A stretch of DNA of 64,000 nt from Monodelphis domestica (taxonomy: Eukaryota > Chordata > Mammalia > Didelphimorphia > Didelphidae), in contig NC_077232.1 of NCBI RefSeq assembly GCF_027887165.1, positions 79,249,483 to 79,313,482 on the forward strand, read 5' to 3'. Numbering within the stretch: the stretch's first letter is position 1; every line of letters begins with the position of its first letter. The notes beneath the pieces are model-generated. The model saw only the letters and a program-made list of their open reading frames with translations, was not told where the DNA came from and searched no databases. The translations under genes were made by a program, and so were the position numbers. Shown here piece after piece: positions 50,525 through 61,998 of this stretch.

Positions 50525-51300
50525 TAATTTGCATCTCTCTAATCATAACTCTGAGGTACCACCTCACACCTATCAGATTGGCCAACATGACAGGAAAATT
50601 ATGTTTGAGGGGATGCAGAAAAATTGGGACACTAAAGCATTACTGGTAAAGTTGTGAACTGATTCAACCATTCTTGAGGGCAATAAAATGGCATATCCTT
50701 TGATCCAGTAATGCCACTACTAGATCTGATTCCTAAAGAGACTCAAAAATGGGAGTGGGGGGAAACCTACTTGTACAAAAATTTTTAGAGCAGCTCTTTG
50801 TAAAAGATTTAGCTACTCTCAGCAATGCTATGATCCAGGACAATTCTAGGGACTGATGACAAAGAATACTCTCCACCTCTAGAGAAAGAACTGCTGGAGT
50901 TGTAATGTGGATCAAAACATGATTTTTCACTGTAGCTTATTTGGGTTTTTATTTTGAGGTTTTGGTTTTATATGAGTATTCTCTTTTTTATCTTTAGGTT
51001 TAGTTTAATTTCTTCCATGGTTACATAATTCTTGTTGTCTCCCTCCCCCTCTGGGAGTTGACAAGCAGTTTTGCTGAATTATTCATATATTATCACTATA
51101 TGAGGATTCTCTTACAAAAATGGACAGTGTGGAAATGTTTTGCATGATAACACATGTATATCCCAGATCAAATTGCTTACCAGCTCTGGGAAGGGGAAGG
51201 AAAGGGAGGGAGGGAGAGAGGCAATTTAAATCCTTTAACTTCAGAAAACTTATATGGAAAATTATTACATGTAACTGGCAAAATAAAATATGAAAAAAGA
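50525..51300 (+). mobile_element. L1 3' UTR, sense
   Basis: TACCACCTCACACCTATCAG, CCAACATGACAGGAAAATTA, through a GGGAAGGGGAAGGAAAGG tract to ATGTAACTGGCAAAATAAAA. An internal deletion removes part of the middle (near 50690 and 50800). Confidence 0.8.
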
Positions 51301-51308
51301 GCAAGTTA

Positions 51309-51884
51309 TGAGAATTCTTAAGTAACATCGTGGTCACCAATTTAAAAATATTACAGCTTAAGTCAAAGTAGCTTTTAGCAGCTTTATTTACAAAGAGTTG
51401 GAAAGAGTGAAAGTGGGAAACTAGATACAGAAAGTTCTGCCTAGCTACAAATACCCCAAGTTCAGTCCTAATGTCTCCAGACTGCAAATGGGAATCCAAA
51501 AGCAAATCTCATCAGAATCCAAAGTCCTAATTAGGAAGACAAAATACGAAGTGCACAGGAGGCTAAGGCCGACAAGAATCTCACCAGAACTCGAGCTGAA
51601 GGGAGGTCCCACCAAAGCCCACACAGGATCTAGGGAGTCTCCTCCTCCAGTCTGGCAGGAATTTAAGGCTTCTCAAGGCTGAATGACTGAATCCTTGAGC
51701 TGGCCTTTAAAACAGTTTTCTTGGAGGTCACTTCCCCACTTTATGGGAACCAATCAGGGGCCAGTGACCTTTGGAAGTGTGAGTTGACACTAGGCATTTG
51801 TGACTCTCAGTGTCAAGTGGGATACTAAAGTTCTTGATTTGTTAACTAAAAATAGACATTGGGAGAATTCATCCTATCTTCACA
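51309..51884 (-). mobile_element. LTR of an endogenous retrovirus, complete
   Basis: Read on the - strand it goes from TGTGAAGATAGG to ..GAATTCTCA (TG...CA ends). It holds a CCAAT-type box (CTGATTGGTTCC), a CATAAA TATA-like box, and AATAAA (51383-51388 on +) followed by GCTGCTAAAAGC. No 4-6 bp duplication is visible at these ends and no internal genes flank it. It sits directly after the L1. Confidence 0.6.
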
Positions 51885-52339
51885 CCTTTTAAAGTTATCC
51901 CCTTCATATCCTATAATGCCTTCTATTTCTTGTTTGGTCATAAGTTCTTCTATTTATAGATTTAACAGGTAGCCTATTTGATGTCCCTTTAATTTGCTCA
52001 TCAACCCACACATCTTGATCAGCTAAAATGGTGACGGATCAATTTCCTCAAATACAAGATACAGGCAGTTGGACAGTAGTTCATATGCAAGCGATCTGGC
52101 TCTGTGACATAGCAGCCAAGCCCAGGCTGAGCAGCTTATTAGTAGAGGCTTCTCGGTCAAAGGGTCTGGACATTGATAGTCACTTTCTTATCCATTTCAA
52201 ACTACTTTCCAAGAATGGTGAAACCAATTTACAGGTCCACTAGCAGGGAACTTAGTAACTCTTTTCATAGCACCCCTAAGGGAATAATAGAGCAGGCATT
52301 TATATCATGTGCCAAGCCTTTTTTAAAAACAAACATCTC
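51885..52339. other. Intergenic, nothing recognised
   Basis: No gene, RNA or repeat I can name. Confidence 0.35.
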
Positions 52340-52495
52340 ATTTGATCATCATAATCTTTGGAGGTAAGTGCAATTATTGTTCCCATTTTATAATGGAGGA
52401 GATTGAGGCAGAGGTTGTGACGGAGTGCCTGGGGCCATATCTGAATGTAGGGCTTCCTGACACCAGGCAGGATACTCAATCCACTGAGCCACCAG
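52340..52495 (-). repeat. MIR-type CORE-SINE
   Basis: TTGTTCCCATTTTATAATGG, AGGAGATTGAGGCAGAGGTT, then CTCAATCCACTGAGCCACC. Confidence 0.75.
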
Positions 52496-52859
52496 TTGTC
52501 ACCGCCAATGACCATTTGCTTTGATTTGTGTATCTGGTTATTAGTGGCTTGGGGCAATCTTTCAAGTGGTGAAAAGTTTGCAATTCTTCTGAAGATTGTT
52601 AGTTTGGGGTCTTTGCCTGCTTACACATTGGGAGAATAGCTTCCCCTTCTGTATCTGGCTCAAAATTCCCCTATGTATCTCGGGGCAGTCTCTTGGATCC
52701 CTAGCCCTGGACAAATCAATACCCGGTAGAGCAAACTATACTATTACATGGGATGTCACACCCTTATCAGCTGCTCTGAATCAGATTTCTTTCCTTATCC
52801 TAGTCGCCTATTTGTTTCTGCAAAAACTTCAGTTCATGTAATCAGAAGTATGCCTTCTT

Positions 52860-53350
52860 TTATACTTGCTGTCCTCCCCATCTATTTTCCCACTTAGCCA
52901 TAGCTGTGAAACATAACTGATCTGATTCTCTTCAAATTCTTTGAAATAAAAACTTTTGGGGGACGTAATCTTTTAAGTGAAATTTAATATATTTGGCTCA
53001 TTTATCTATTTTGACCTTTGTGATCGTGACATTAACACAATTTCTACCAAATTGGTGTCCAACTTTCCATTGATTTTTGTCAAATACCAGGAGTTCTTCC
53101 CCCCCCCCCCCCCCAAGTAATTTATGCTTGCATATTTACCAAACACTGGTTTGGAGAGGTCACTTGTTTATCATTGTGTGGTCTGGCCCAGATTTTTTTC
53201 CAGCACTATAGTTTTGACTATTGTTTTATTGTATAATTTTGTTGGAAAGTACCCCTTTATTCTTATTTTCTTTCCATTTCTAGAGCTTTTGTTCTTCCAA
53301 AGGAAACTTTTGTCTAGCTCTGACATGTTCCTTGGTAGAGCTTTATAGCA
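52860..53350 (-). mobile_element. Probable antisense L1 ORF/3' scrap
   Basis: TTTGACTATTGTTTTATTGTA and neighbouring phrases resemble antisense L1, but divergence is high. It includes a 15-base poly-C run near 53100-53114. Confidence 0.35.
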
Positions 53351-53599
53351 TCAAATGTATCAAGTAACACTCTTTACTGTTGGTGTAGTCCAACCATGAA
53401 TGACTTTAGTTGTCTTTTTTAAAGAGCATATTGTAATTGTACTTACTGTCTTCAGTGTGCCTTGTTAGATTTCACTAGATATTTTCTTGATTTTAGGACT
53501 TTTCAGTTTCCTCTTGGAATTAGTGCCATATAGGAAAGCTGTTTATGGGGTGGATTTGTAGCTAAATAGGAAGGCCTTTTCTCACTCCTTATCCTTCTG

Positions 53600-53770
53600 C
53601 ATTTCAAATCAACAAGCATTTCTTCAACCCTAGCTTAAGTGCCTAGTGTAGGAGATAAAAATGTAGGCCCTTCCCTCAACAGTCTCCATTGTATAAGGGA
53701 GGCAAGAGAGCTCAGATAAGTAAACACAAAACAACTTCTGAGGAGTAGGGAGAAAGGGGCTAGGAGTCGC
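53600..53770 (+). repeat. Family D repeat, 5' fragment
   Basis: ATCAACAAGCATTTCTTCAA, AAGTGCCTAGTGTAGGAGA and CAACAGTCTCCATTGTATAAG match the start of the other copies. Confidence 0.5.
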
Positions 53771-54374
53771 TGAGTATACTGCACATGGAAGGGCTTAAGG
53801 CCCAAAGCTGTGATGGGGAGGACGAGGTTCCTTTAACGCTGTGGCTCCCCTCCTATAGCTCTAAGGTGCAGAGCACATCCCACTCTACTTCAGGCTGTCA
53901 CATGACAAATACCCTGGACACGGGTGGATGTGGTGGGTCAGGTTCGTGCCATCCTTTATCTACTCTGGTCTTTCCTGGGGCAAGAGCTTAGACTTCAGAG
54001 TCACAACTGAGGTCTGATCTGGGCATCTCATCTGAGTGACCTGGAGATGAGGGCTGGCAAAGAAATACGTCCTCTTTCTTTCCTAGAAATTCCTGCAACT
54101 AATCACTACCATATTTTTCCTGCAAACGAGCTAAGTCTTTCCAGAAAATGAGGATTCCTGGGTATCTGAGGCATTGTCTAAATGATATTGCTTTTAAACA
54201 GATGCTGCCCATCCTTTCCCCTTAGCCCCATTCTTCCCCTTAAACAGTCCCTCCCCATAACCTCTTGGGAATAAGCATTTTTGAGATCACAGCTTGGTTA
54301 ACTGAGCCACAAGCTGGATGAACCCAAGGAAACCCAAAAATCAGTGAAAACCCCTTTTGGGTGCTCAAAATGAC
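53771..54374. other. Intergenic, nothing recognised
   Basis: Moderately GC-rich unique sequence just beyond the proposed NELFA 3' end. Confidence 0.35.
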
Positions 54375-57244
54375 GCAGTTTCTTAGAAAATCTAAACTTT
54401 TATTTTACACTGTTATTACACTGAAAATACGTACCCAGAGACAGAAGATCTATAATATTTTTACAACTGTACAAAAACCAAGGAATAGAAAACATAAGGG
54501 GCTCTGCTGGAGATGAAACGTTTTACAAAATGACTTTTTCTTTTTTAATAATCAAAGGCACCAGATTCATGGGATGGGGGCAGTCTGGCTGGCTGCTGTC
54601 TGAACTCTCACCAGTCAAATCTTGCTATGAAAATGTTTCTCAGCCTTGAGGGCTGCCAAACCTCGGTGGCCCCCGATGTTTGGTCCAGCCAGAGAAGCTG
54701 TCTGTATTTCACATGATTCAGGCTGAGGAACAGTTTTGTTATTCAAGGGAGAGGATGGAAAAGGAATTTTCTCATTTATGGCTCCAGGAAAAGTGCTGCC
54801 CCCTCTGGCTCTGGGGACCCTGTCACACTACCCTGGGTTGGGCAGCAGCACGCCAAAGCAAACACAAATCTCAAAATGAGAGCATTTCCTCATGAAACAG
54901 CAAATACTCCTATTCCCTAGACAGTCAAATGCAGGAAACACATGTTGCTTTCTTCTGAATTGTCTGACGCTGTGATGGCCCCTTCATGTGGTATGGACTG
55001 ACCCAACCAAGGGATGGAGGATCTCCCATGTTTAGCAACTTCCTAGTAGAATTACTCCAAAAATAGATGGACCGCTGTTGGCTATTTGCTTCATGAAACT
55101 GTACCAAAACTAAACTACCCCCTCCCCCCAAGTATCTGCTGGACTGGAAAAGTTGAAAAAACAAGTTATTTTGCTAAGGGGCAGCAAGAACAATAGGCCT
55201 TTAAAGGTTTTGTAAAGGTGGAAGGGGATCCATTCCTGCTGACTCTTTAAATCGGATCACATATTTCAATATCTACTGAAATACAAGAAAATATTAATAC
55301 ATACGCACAGAAAATACTATCAGCTTAGGAAGTGGAAGCCCTTCCCCAGAGGGCTGCAACCATCCCCTGGCCTATGTGCTCCTCCACTGACTGAATTTGG
55401 CCCCAAGACTCGGGAAGAATCATTACTTCTACTCCGCATTCTACTCCCCTTGCCCATCCAGAGGTCCCATGGACACCTCCTCAACTCTGGAGGAGCAGGG
55501 GCCATGTTTGGTCACCGTCCAACCTCAGTCTGGTCTGAGCTCTTCCAGCTCCAAAGGCCACCTGTCTCACTACCATGTTCCACGCTTGGAGCCAGCCCCT
55601 GCAGGTCAAAGCAGTTAACTTTCTACTAGCACATGAATAGGTCTAAATAGAAAAATAACTCAGTTACAATTACCAGAATTTCTCTTTTAAAAAATTTAAG
55701 TTGGATAAAAGGCCAACAGCAATATCAGTCACTAAAATTAAGAAAAAACTAACTCTTTTTGGTTAAATTTAGCTTTGCAAAATGTAACATTAGATCCAAA
55801 AACAAAACAAAACATCTAAAAAACCCCAAGTGTCCTTCACACCCTCCCCCCAAGAACAACTAAAACCAACCATACCATTCCAGAGGATTTCCTCCGAATA
55901 TTCCCGCAGGCTGTACCTCCACAATGCACAAGTAGGAGTGGTCTATAATACAGGGGGACTCTGAGAATTACCCACCAAGAAGCACCAGTCACAGAAGCCC
56001 CCCTCAGCTGGGGCGCGATCCTTGCGCTGCTAATACCAGCTCTGCACATGTAAACATTCACCTTCAGAATAAAAATGTAGCTTTGCCCCTCTGAAATTAT
56101 TGCTCCACTCTTCCCCCTCCAAACTAAAGATCTTGATTGTTCCAGGCTTAAACCAAAAAGGAAAAGCTAGTCTCGGTTTAAATCAAAGTGCTGCCTCTCT
56201 CCATGTGATTGAAGAAACCAGCGGTGAAGGCCTTGGCCACTGTGTATGCGCCCAAAGGTTTAAAGACTTTGAATAGTTCTTAAGGCTTTACACAGCAAGC
56301 AAGGGACGCTTAAGTGGCCAGAGACTCTAACCCGAACCTCTCACGTCCCCTCTTGGGGTCTTGTCCAAGACTTGCTGGGACCCTGTGTTCCACACAAATT
56401 AATGCCATCCCCCATCCCAGAGCACTCTTCCTCGGCATGTGCACAGATCATTGGACCCGACCCTAAGTCCTAGCAACTAGGACAGGAGACAGGGCTTGGT
56501 GTGCTCCCCTAGGCATCCTCCCCTCTTTCCCACAATCCCCAGGCGTGGTAGGGTGCAAGGATGCCTGTCTACAGATGCGTCTGACAACCACCTGACCACC
56601 CATCTTGGCCTGCTCAAAGCCCTGGGCAGATGCCACTGACACCCAGCCAGACTGGTAGCAGGGCAAAGGGCCAGTCAGGTAGCTGCAAGCAAAACGAGAG
56701 GGTTAGTTTTGGCAATATCCGATGTCCCAATACTAAGGGGTAAATGGGGTTTTCAGTGCTCATCTATGCTAAGAGAGATTAATGCTCCTTCTGGGAGTCC
56801 CTACTTTACAGTGCATTGATACTAATACATTCACACTGCACAGGATTCCCCACGTGCCATCGTTTTCCTAGCAAAATGAGCTTAGCACAAGGTCATACAA
56901 CTCTTCAGGGAATTTATCGTCTTGGCTTAAGAGAAAAGCTACAAGCAATCTCCTAAGTCATCTTCCCCCCCAAGTTCGGAATGGAGCTCTCAGAGGAAGG
57001 ACTTGGACGCGGCACACTCAACCCATTTTACCCATTTTGGAAACCCCACCAGTCTAGCAGGCCTCGGTCTGTGCAGCAATTACTCAGAGCACACTCCCAA
57101 GGGGGGCTGGAAATAGTTACACAGCCTGGAGGAGAACAGGAAACCGAGTGTGGATGTCCTGGGTCAAGGGCCGCCTCCGCTTTCTGATCAGCAGAGATGG
57201 CTGCCCGTATGTGGCTTGGTCCTTGCGGTCTGGTCCTGGGTCCT
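54375..57244 (-). other. NELFA: NELFA 3' UTR (inferred extent)
   Basis: These 2.9 kb are free of SINEs and LINEs, unlike both flanks, and are followed by an AATAAA (- strand, 54398-54403), the only such hexamer in the correct orientation that I noticed. Nearer poly(A) sites with variant hexamers are possible. Confidence 0.5.
54398..54403 (-). terminator. NELFA: Probable NELFA polyadenylation signal
   Basis: TTTATT on + is AATAAA on the NELFA strand. It lies at the boundary between unique and repeat-bearing DNA. Confidence 0.5.
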
Positions 57245-57429
57245 CTAGGAAACATTGGTGATGGGCTTATACTTCTTGAGCCTGGTCCACTGGCCAGTGG
57301 CATAGTTCATTTCAAAGACCGTGTCAACTAACATAGTGGTGCTTCCCGTGCCATCAGCTTTGTCAAGAACTTCTGTGTGCTCGCTGAGCTTGATCTGAAT
57401 GATGTCGCCCTGCTCTTGGCAAGGGTTCT
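57245..57429 (-). CDS. NELFA: NELFA terminal coding exon
   Basis: This 185-nt exon starts after acceptor gtctgcacag and ends with TAG at 57245-57247. It encodes ENPCQEQGDIIQIKLSEHTE, then GSTTMLVDTVFEMNYATGQW and TRLKKYKPITNVS. This C-terminus is almost unchanged from human NELF-A. Confidence 0.95.
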
Positions 57430-57464
57430 CTGTGCAGACCACACCAGGAAGAGAATCAAGCAAA

Positions 57465-57485
57465 AAAAGAAAGAAAGAAAGAAAA
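57465..57485. repeat. (AAAG)n run
   Basis: Four or five AAAG units in the NELFA intron just upstream of the terminal exon, forming a pyrimidine-rich stretch on the transcribed strand. Confidence 0.85.
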
Positions 57486-58107
57486 GGTAAATATTTAGTG
57501 TGTACTGCAAAATTGATTCCATTTAGTTCATTTCTCAAAAACTGATAAGATATATACTATTTGCTACCCATTGAAGAATACTCTGAAAAACAAAATACTA
57601 TATAGTTTTCCAGGGAACTAAAACGTCATACAATTTGTCTGCATAAAGAAACACCAGCCCAGATGCCAAGGAGGATGTCCACTTGTCCTTTTCCACAAGC
57701 ACACTTTCCTTGGTCAGGCAGGAGTGACCATGTCCTCAGAGGCTCCGAGTGTGTCAGGCCCAGTGACGGGCCTCAGCACCAGAAAAGTGGCCGGGAGGGG
57801 AACAGATGTGGTTTGGCCACAGTAATTTAGGAGGTCATTTTCTACCCTGGTGGAGCAGAACCTACCCTAGTGAAACCACAGATTCTCGAAGTCTTGAACC
57901 ATCCAGTCCTACAGCCCCCTCTGCTCTCTTACCTACCTGCATTTGGGGTTAGACAAGGTCAAACTGATGGGCTGAATAGGGTCAGTCCAAAGGTGGGATG
58001 AAGGGAGGACACAGATACAGTAATGGACACCCTTATTTAGACCATATACACAAATTTAAGACTTGCTGGCCCATGAAACCTGCTACAAACAGAGAACGAC
58101 TCCTCAC
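57486..58107. other. NELFA intron, nothing recognised
   Basis: Short intron sequence with no repeat evident. Confidence 0.4.
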
Positions 58108-58207
58108 CCCTGGATCCAGCCATGAAGCCAAGAATGAGTGCTTTCTCGGGCCTGGTCACCTTGTTTGCCGTCTTGAACATTTCCTGTGCAGCACACATCT
58201 GCTCTCT
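58108..58207 (-). CDS. NELFA: NELFA coding exon
   Basis: A 100-nt exon with acceptor cttgtttttag and donor AGGG/gtgagg. It encodes REQMCAAQEMFKTANKVTRP, then EKALILGFMAGSR. One difference from the human form as I recall it is Cys in place of Phe after EQM. Phases match both neighbours (0 in, 1 out). Confidence 0.94.
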
Positions 58208-58799
58208 CTAAAAACAAGAGAACATAAATATGGTCATGTCAGGGAAAGAGAATCACGTTTTACTCCATCTGAAATTCTTCCCAGAGCCCTGGCTCCTAAC
58301 CCTACGGAGCACAGCCTGGTGGAGGAAGGACTTTGGCCTCTTGGAGGGAGTCCGTGTTTGAGCTCTGGCACATATGCCAAGCCAAAGAAGCTTCAAGGCC
58401 AGGAGCAGTGCCTGATGAGGCAGCAGTCCTTCAGGACCCAAAGGCACAAATGGCCCCCAGGACAACTCTGAACAGCATGAAGACTCTCCTCTGAGAGCAT
58501 CAGTGGAAAGAGGCCCTACCTTAAAAAGTCACAGATCACACAGAATAAATGAAAGCAACCCTGAATGCCCACTCTCATTCCCAATAAAAATAAGGGCTGC
58601 TCTGATGTACACATGTGCTGCTCATCTTTCTGTAACTGTTCAGAAGTGACAAAGTGAATTCTCTGGGCCTATGTGGGTCCTGGTGGTCCTCTCTCCTGCT
58701 CTCTTTCTCTTCCTCTAACTAGGGCATTTCACAAGCATCAGAGTATCTATTCATTGCTATAGGCCCAAGTCACGGATTTAGTGCTCAGGCCTCAGGACC
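58208..58799. other. NELFA intron, nothing recognised
   Basis: No exon or repeat is seen; open frames on both strands overlap the exon 58108-58207 or lack motifs. Confidence 0.4.
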
Positions 58800-58940
58800 A
58801 TTTTTAGGCCTCATTTTGAAGATGAACTTGAGACCCAAACCCTAATTTATATAACTCAGATACCACAAATAGTGGGATGAGGAAAGCTGGAACTTGTTCT
58901 CAGGTCCTGATTCCAAATCCAGCATTCCTACCCTTTGAGG
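58800..58940 (-). repeat. MIR-type CORE-SINE, degraded
   Basis: CATTTTGAAGATGAACTTGA, GACCCAAACCC..., TTCTCAGGTCCTGATTCCAA and ATCCAGCATTCCTACCCTTT have MIR order in reverse. Confidence 0.5.
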
Positions 58941-59254
58941 TCAAGTCATTACCATCTGACCCATCTCTTCCCTCACATCTACCTCACACCAAAAAACTAT
59001 GCCTCTTCTCAGTCTAACAAACTGTTTAAAAACCCCTGGAGTAAACAGCCAATTCCTACCTACTGGCTTTTGTGAGCTATGTGGCTGACTACAGTGGGAT
59101 GATGCAGCCCTAAGAGGGAACATAATAGCATGCAAAAGGAGTGTCTAGAAGAAAGGAGAGGACAGACCCATGACCCTCTCCTAAGGGCCCCACTTTGGAA
59201 GAAATACTGACAAAGTAGGAAGGAGGGTGGGAGTCTGGGCCAAAAGAGAGCAAT

Positions 59255-59530
59255 GAGAAGAAGGAATGACTGCTGTCTTCAAGTATTTGAAGGACTGTCA
59301 TGGGGTAGACTTATTCTCTTAGTCTCAGAGCACAACTAGAAGTGGCATGTGGAAGGGGGAGGTGGCTTTTCAGGCATAAGAATTTTTCAAAAGTGGTAAA
59401 ATGAGATGCCTTGAGCAGCAATGAGCTCTCCTGGAAGGCAAGAAGGACACTTGGTTAGGGATTTTATTGAGTATTTTTATTCATGTATAGACTGGACTAA
59501 ATGCCCTCTGTGGGCTTCTTCTTCTTTCCT
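59255..59530 (+). mobile_element. CR1/L3 LINE 3' end
   Basis: GCTGTCTTCAAGTATTTGAA, GGACTGTCATGGGGTAGACT, then GGACTAAATGCCCTCTGTGG match the 3' end of CR1-type LINEs, sense. Confidence 0.65.
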
Positions 59531-59882
59531 CTAAGTGGGAACCGCATTTGGATTTCACCTTCTTCTGGACCAGCCCACATGAACCCAGCATGCCTCTGAA
59601 CTAGACCCTCAAGTAATGGATGGTAGGAGAATATGCAGTTGAGATACTGGCACCACATATGAGAGACTTTGATAGGACCCAGGAAATCAAAGTGAACATG
59701 CTTTAAAGCTTGCTACCAGGCCTAGGCCAAAGATGTGTGACAACAGGATCACCATTAGGGACAACAGTTTGGGCCTACTGGAAAGGGGTGATGATGCCAG
59801 TCCATTTTGTATAATCCCAGTCTATGAGGGAAACGTCCAAACTAATTTACTCAATAACTCAAGCGCAAACTTAGAACCTTTA
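59531..59882. other. NELFA intron, nothing recognised
   Basis: No repeat I can name. Confidence 0.35.
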
Positions 59883-60092
59883 AAATCTAAGGCAGCTAGG
59901 TAGCCCAATAGATAGAGAGCCAGGCCTGGAGTCAGAAGGACCTGGATTCAAATTTTGCCCCAGACACTTCCTGGCAATGTGATCTTGGGCAAGTCACTTA
60001 AACCCCAAACTGCCTAGCTCTTTCCCCTCTTCTGCCTTGGAATTGATACTTACTATTCATTCTAAGACAGAAGGGAAGGATTAAAAAAAAAC
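59883..60092 (+). repeat. Family A SINE
   Basis: AAGGCAGCTAGGTAGCCCAA, TGTGATCTTGGGCAAGTCAC, and a tail GACAGAAGGGAAGGATTAAA. Confidence 0.9.
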
Positions 60093-60184
60093 AAAAATAA
60101 TAATACCCAAACCCAAGAATCCCAGAAACTAAGAGCTCGCAGAGAGTGCAGGTAAATCATCTCCTCTACCCTCCTTCCTAAGGC

Positions 60185-60310
60185 TCAGGAACCTCTCATT
60201 TTACAGATGAAAAATAACATGCTCAGAAAGGTGAAAGACTTTACTCAAGATCACTTAAGTCATGCAAGAGAAGCCAGGACCTCTGAATTCCATTCCAGGA
60301 CTTTCTCCAC
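60185..60310 (-). repeat. MIR-type CORE-SINE
   Basis: CTCATTTTACAGATGAAAAA, TAACATGCTCAGAAAGGTGA, then AAGCCAGGACCTCTGAATTC. Confidence 0.75.
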
Positions 60311-60559
60311 CATACTGTGACCTCCAAATCTGGAATACTCAACCAAAATTTACAACCAACAATATTAACCCCCTTTCTGGGGACCTTTCCTCACAGTTCT
60401 CTGGTAGGGCTAGCATGTGCTATTGTACCCAAATGAGGAGAGAAGTGAGACCCAAAGAGGCTAAGGGAGCACAGCATCCCATGTCTGATGAATGACAAAA
60501 CGGGCCCATACCCATGCGCCCCTCAATCCAGCAAGTACTAAACACTCACTAAAATGGAA

Positions 60560-60800
60560 CTCTCCTCAGTAAGGGCTTGCTGTGTCCTGAGTGCTGGGAT
60601 CCAAGGAGAGGCAGTGAGCTGCCCCTGCCCTTGAGGAGCTCACACACTAATAGGACATAGGATGGCAACAAACAGATAACAGACACAAAACAGATGGGGG
60701 AGACCTGGCTGCAGAGAGGACCAGGAAAGTCCTCCTGGACAAAGTGCCTTCTGAGTTGAGTCTTCTAAAACTTGAGGAAGTCAGAGGCTAAGAGGGTTAA
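60560..60800 (+). repeat. Family D repeat, 5' fragment
   Basis: AGGGCTTGCTGTGTCCTGAG, TGCTGGGATCCAAGGAGAG, then CTTGAGGAGCTCACACACTA and GTCCTCCTGGACAAAGTGCC. Confidence 0.6.
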
Positions 60801-60871
60801 GGGAGGGAGAAAAGCCTTCTCTTCCTTCCCATTCCACCACGTTGCCAGGACCAAGGGAAGAGAAGACTTAC

Positions 60872-61137
60872 CGTGAGAGATAGACCCTTCTTGGGTTGTT
60901 GCTGTGGGGCTGGTTGGGTCTGTGGCACCACAGGAGGTGTCTGTGCAACAGGGGCAATGGCAGGAGGGGTTGTGGGGGTCAGAGGTGAGGTAGGTGGAGC
61001 AGCAGCTGCAGTAGTGGGGTTGGCATTGCTGTTGTACATGGGCGTTCTCTGCTTGAACTGAGCAGGAAGGGTAGTGTTTGGGGTTGCAGGTTCCTCCGGC
61101 TGCCGGATAGTCTGCAAAGTCTCTCGAGCTGAAGGAG
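60872..61137 (-). CDS. NELFA: NELFA coding exon, Pro/Thr/Gln-rich linker
   Basis: A 266-nt exon between atatctgtag and CACG/gtaagt. It encodes PSARETLQTIRQPEEPATPN, then FKQRTPMYNSNANPTTAAAA and a run of Pro/Thr/Gln ending QQQPKKGLSLT. The disordered low-complexity composition is as in NELF-A of other mammals. Confidence 0.94.
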
Positions 61138-61159
61138 CTACAGATATGAAGTCAAAGGA

Positions 61160-61206
61160 AATAAATATATATATATTATAAATATATAAATTATAAATAA
61201 ATATAA
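61160..61206. repeat. AT-rich microsatellite
   Basis: Alternating TA with TAAA units, just upstream (in the gene direction) of the 266-nt NELFA exon. Confidence 0.85.
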
Positions 61207-61329
61207 TCTCATGCCTAATACAAACTCGCTTCTTAAGGATGACTCAGAGGCCTTTGCTAAGGGGAATAAATCAGTAACTGGCAACACTGAGATGGGTAGG
61301 CAGATAGTCATAGCTGGTCTACACCTCAC

Positions 61330-61361
61330 CTTGTCTCCTCTGTGGTGCCCGAATTAGGTTC
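61330..61361 (-). CDS. NELFA: NELFA 32-nt exon (inferred)
   Basis: A short stretch with a strong acceptor (ccacacctcccccag) and donor (CAAG/gtgagg) encodes NLIRAPQRRQ in the only phase that links to the exons on both sides (one base in, one base out). I recognise the splice signals and frame rather than the residues, so confidence is moderate. Confidence 0.6.
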
Positions 61362-61802
61362 CTGGGGGAGGTGTGGAGGTTTCACACATCACCCATTCAA
61401 AGAGACAAAGTTCCATGGCCTCAAGCTTAGACTCCAGTTGGCCCATTAGGCTCACACAAATGAAACCATGAAGTTTGTAGGCAAGGACTTGATTCCACAG
61501 CAGTACAAACTGCCCACATAGAGAAATGGGATGCATGAGCAGCTTGCTGTGACCTACCCTATTTCCTAGGCTGACCTAGCTTGCAAGGAGACAAGAAGGA
61601 ACAGGACCTTATGGAAGTCTCTAGGGACTTTGGGAAAGAAGGAGCAAAAGGCTAAGTTGCTCTTAGAGCTGCTCTGGAAATGAAAGGGATTGAAAACTGA
61701 CCAAATCTTATCTATTTTTTGCTCTTTTCTTCCTAGTCTTCTAATTTCTGGCTTGAAAGAATTTTCTAACCAAGTTTCAATCTTGATATGATTTAAAAAC
61801 CG

Positions 61803-61998
61803 TAAGTCAGGGGGCAGCTGGGTAGCTCAGTGGATTGAGAGCCAGGCCTAGAGACGGGAGGTCCTAGGTTCAAATCTGGCCTCAGACATTTCCCAGCTGT
61901 GTAACCCTGGACAAGTCACTTGACCCCCATTGCCTAGCCCTTACCACTCTTCTGCCTTGGAGCTAAGACATAAGGTAAGGGTTTAAAAAAAAAAAAAC
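61803..61998 (+). repeat. Family A SINE, near-consensus copy
   Basis: The cleanest copy in the window: GGGGGCAGCTGGGTAGCTCA, AGTGGATTGAGAGCCAGGCC, then AAGGTAAGGGTTTAAAAAAA with a 13-base A tail. Low divergence suggests a recent insertion. Confidence 0.95.
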
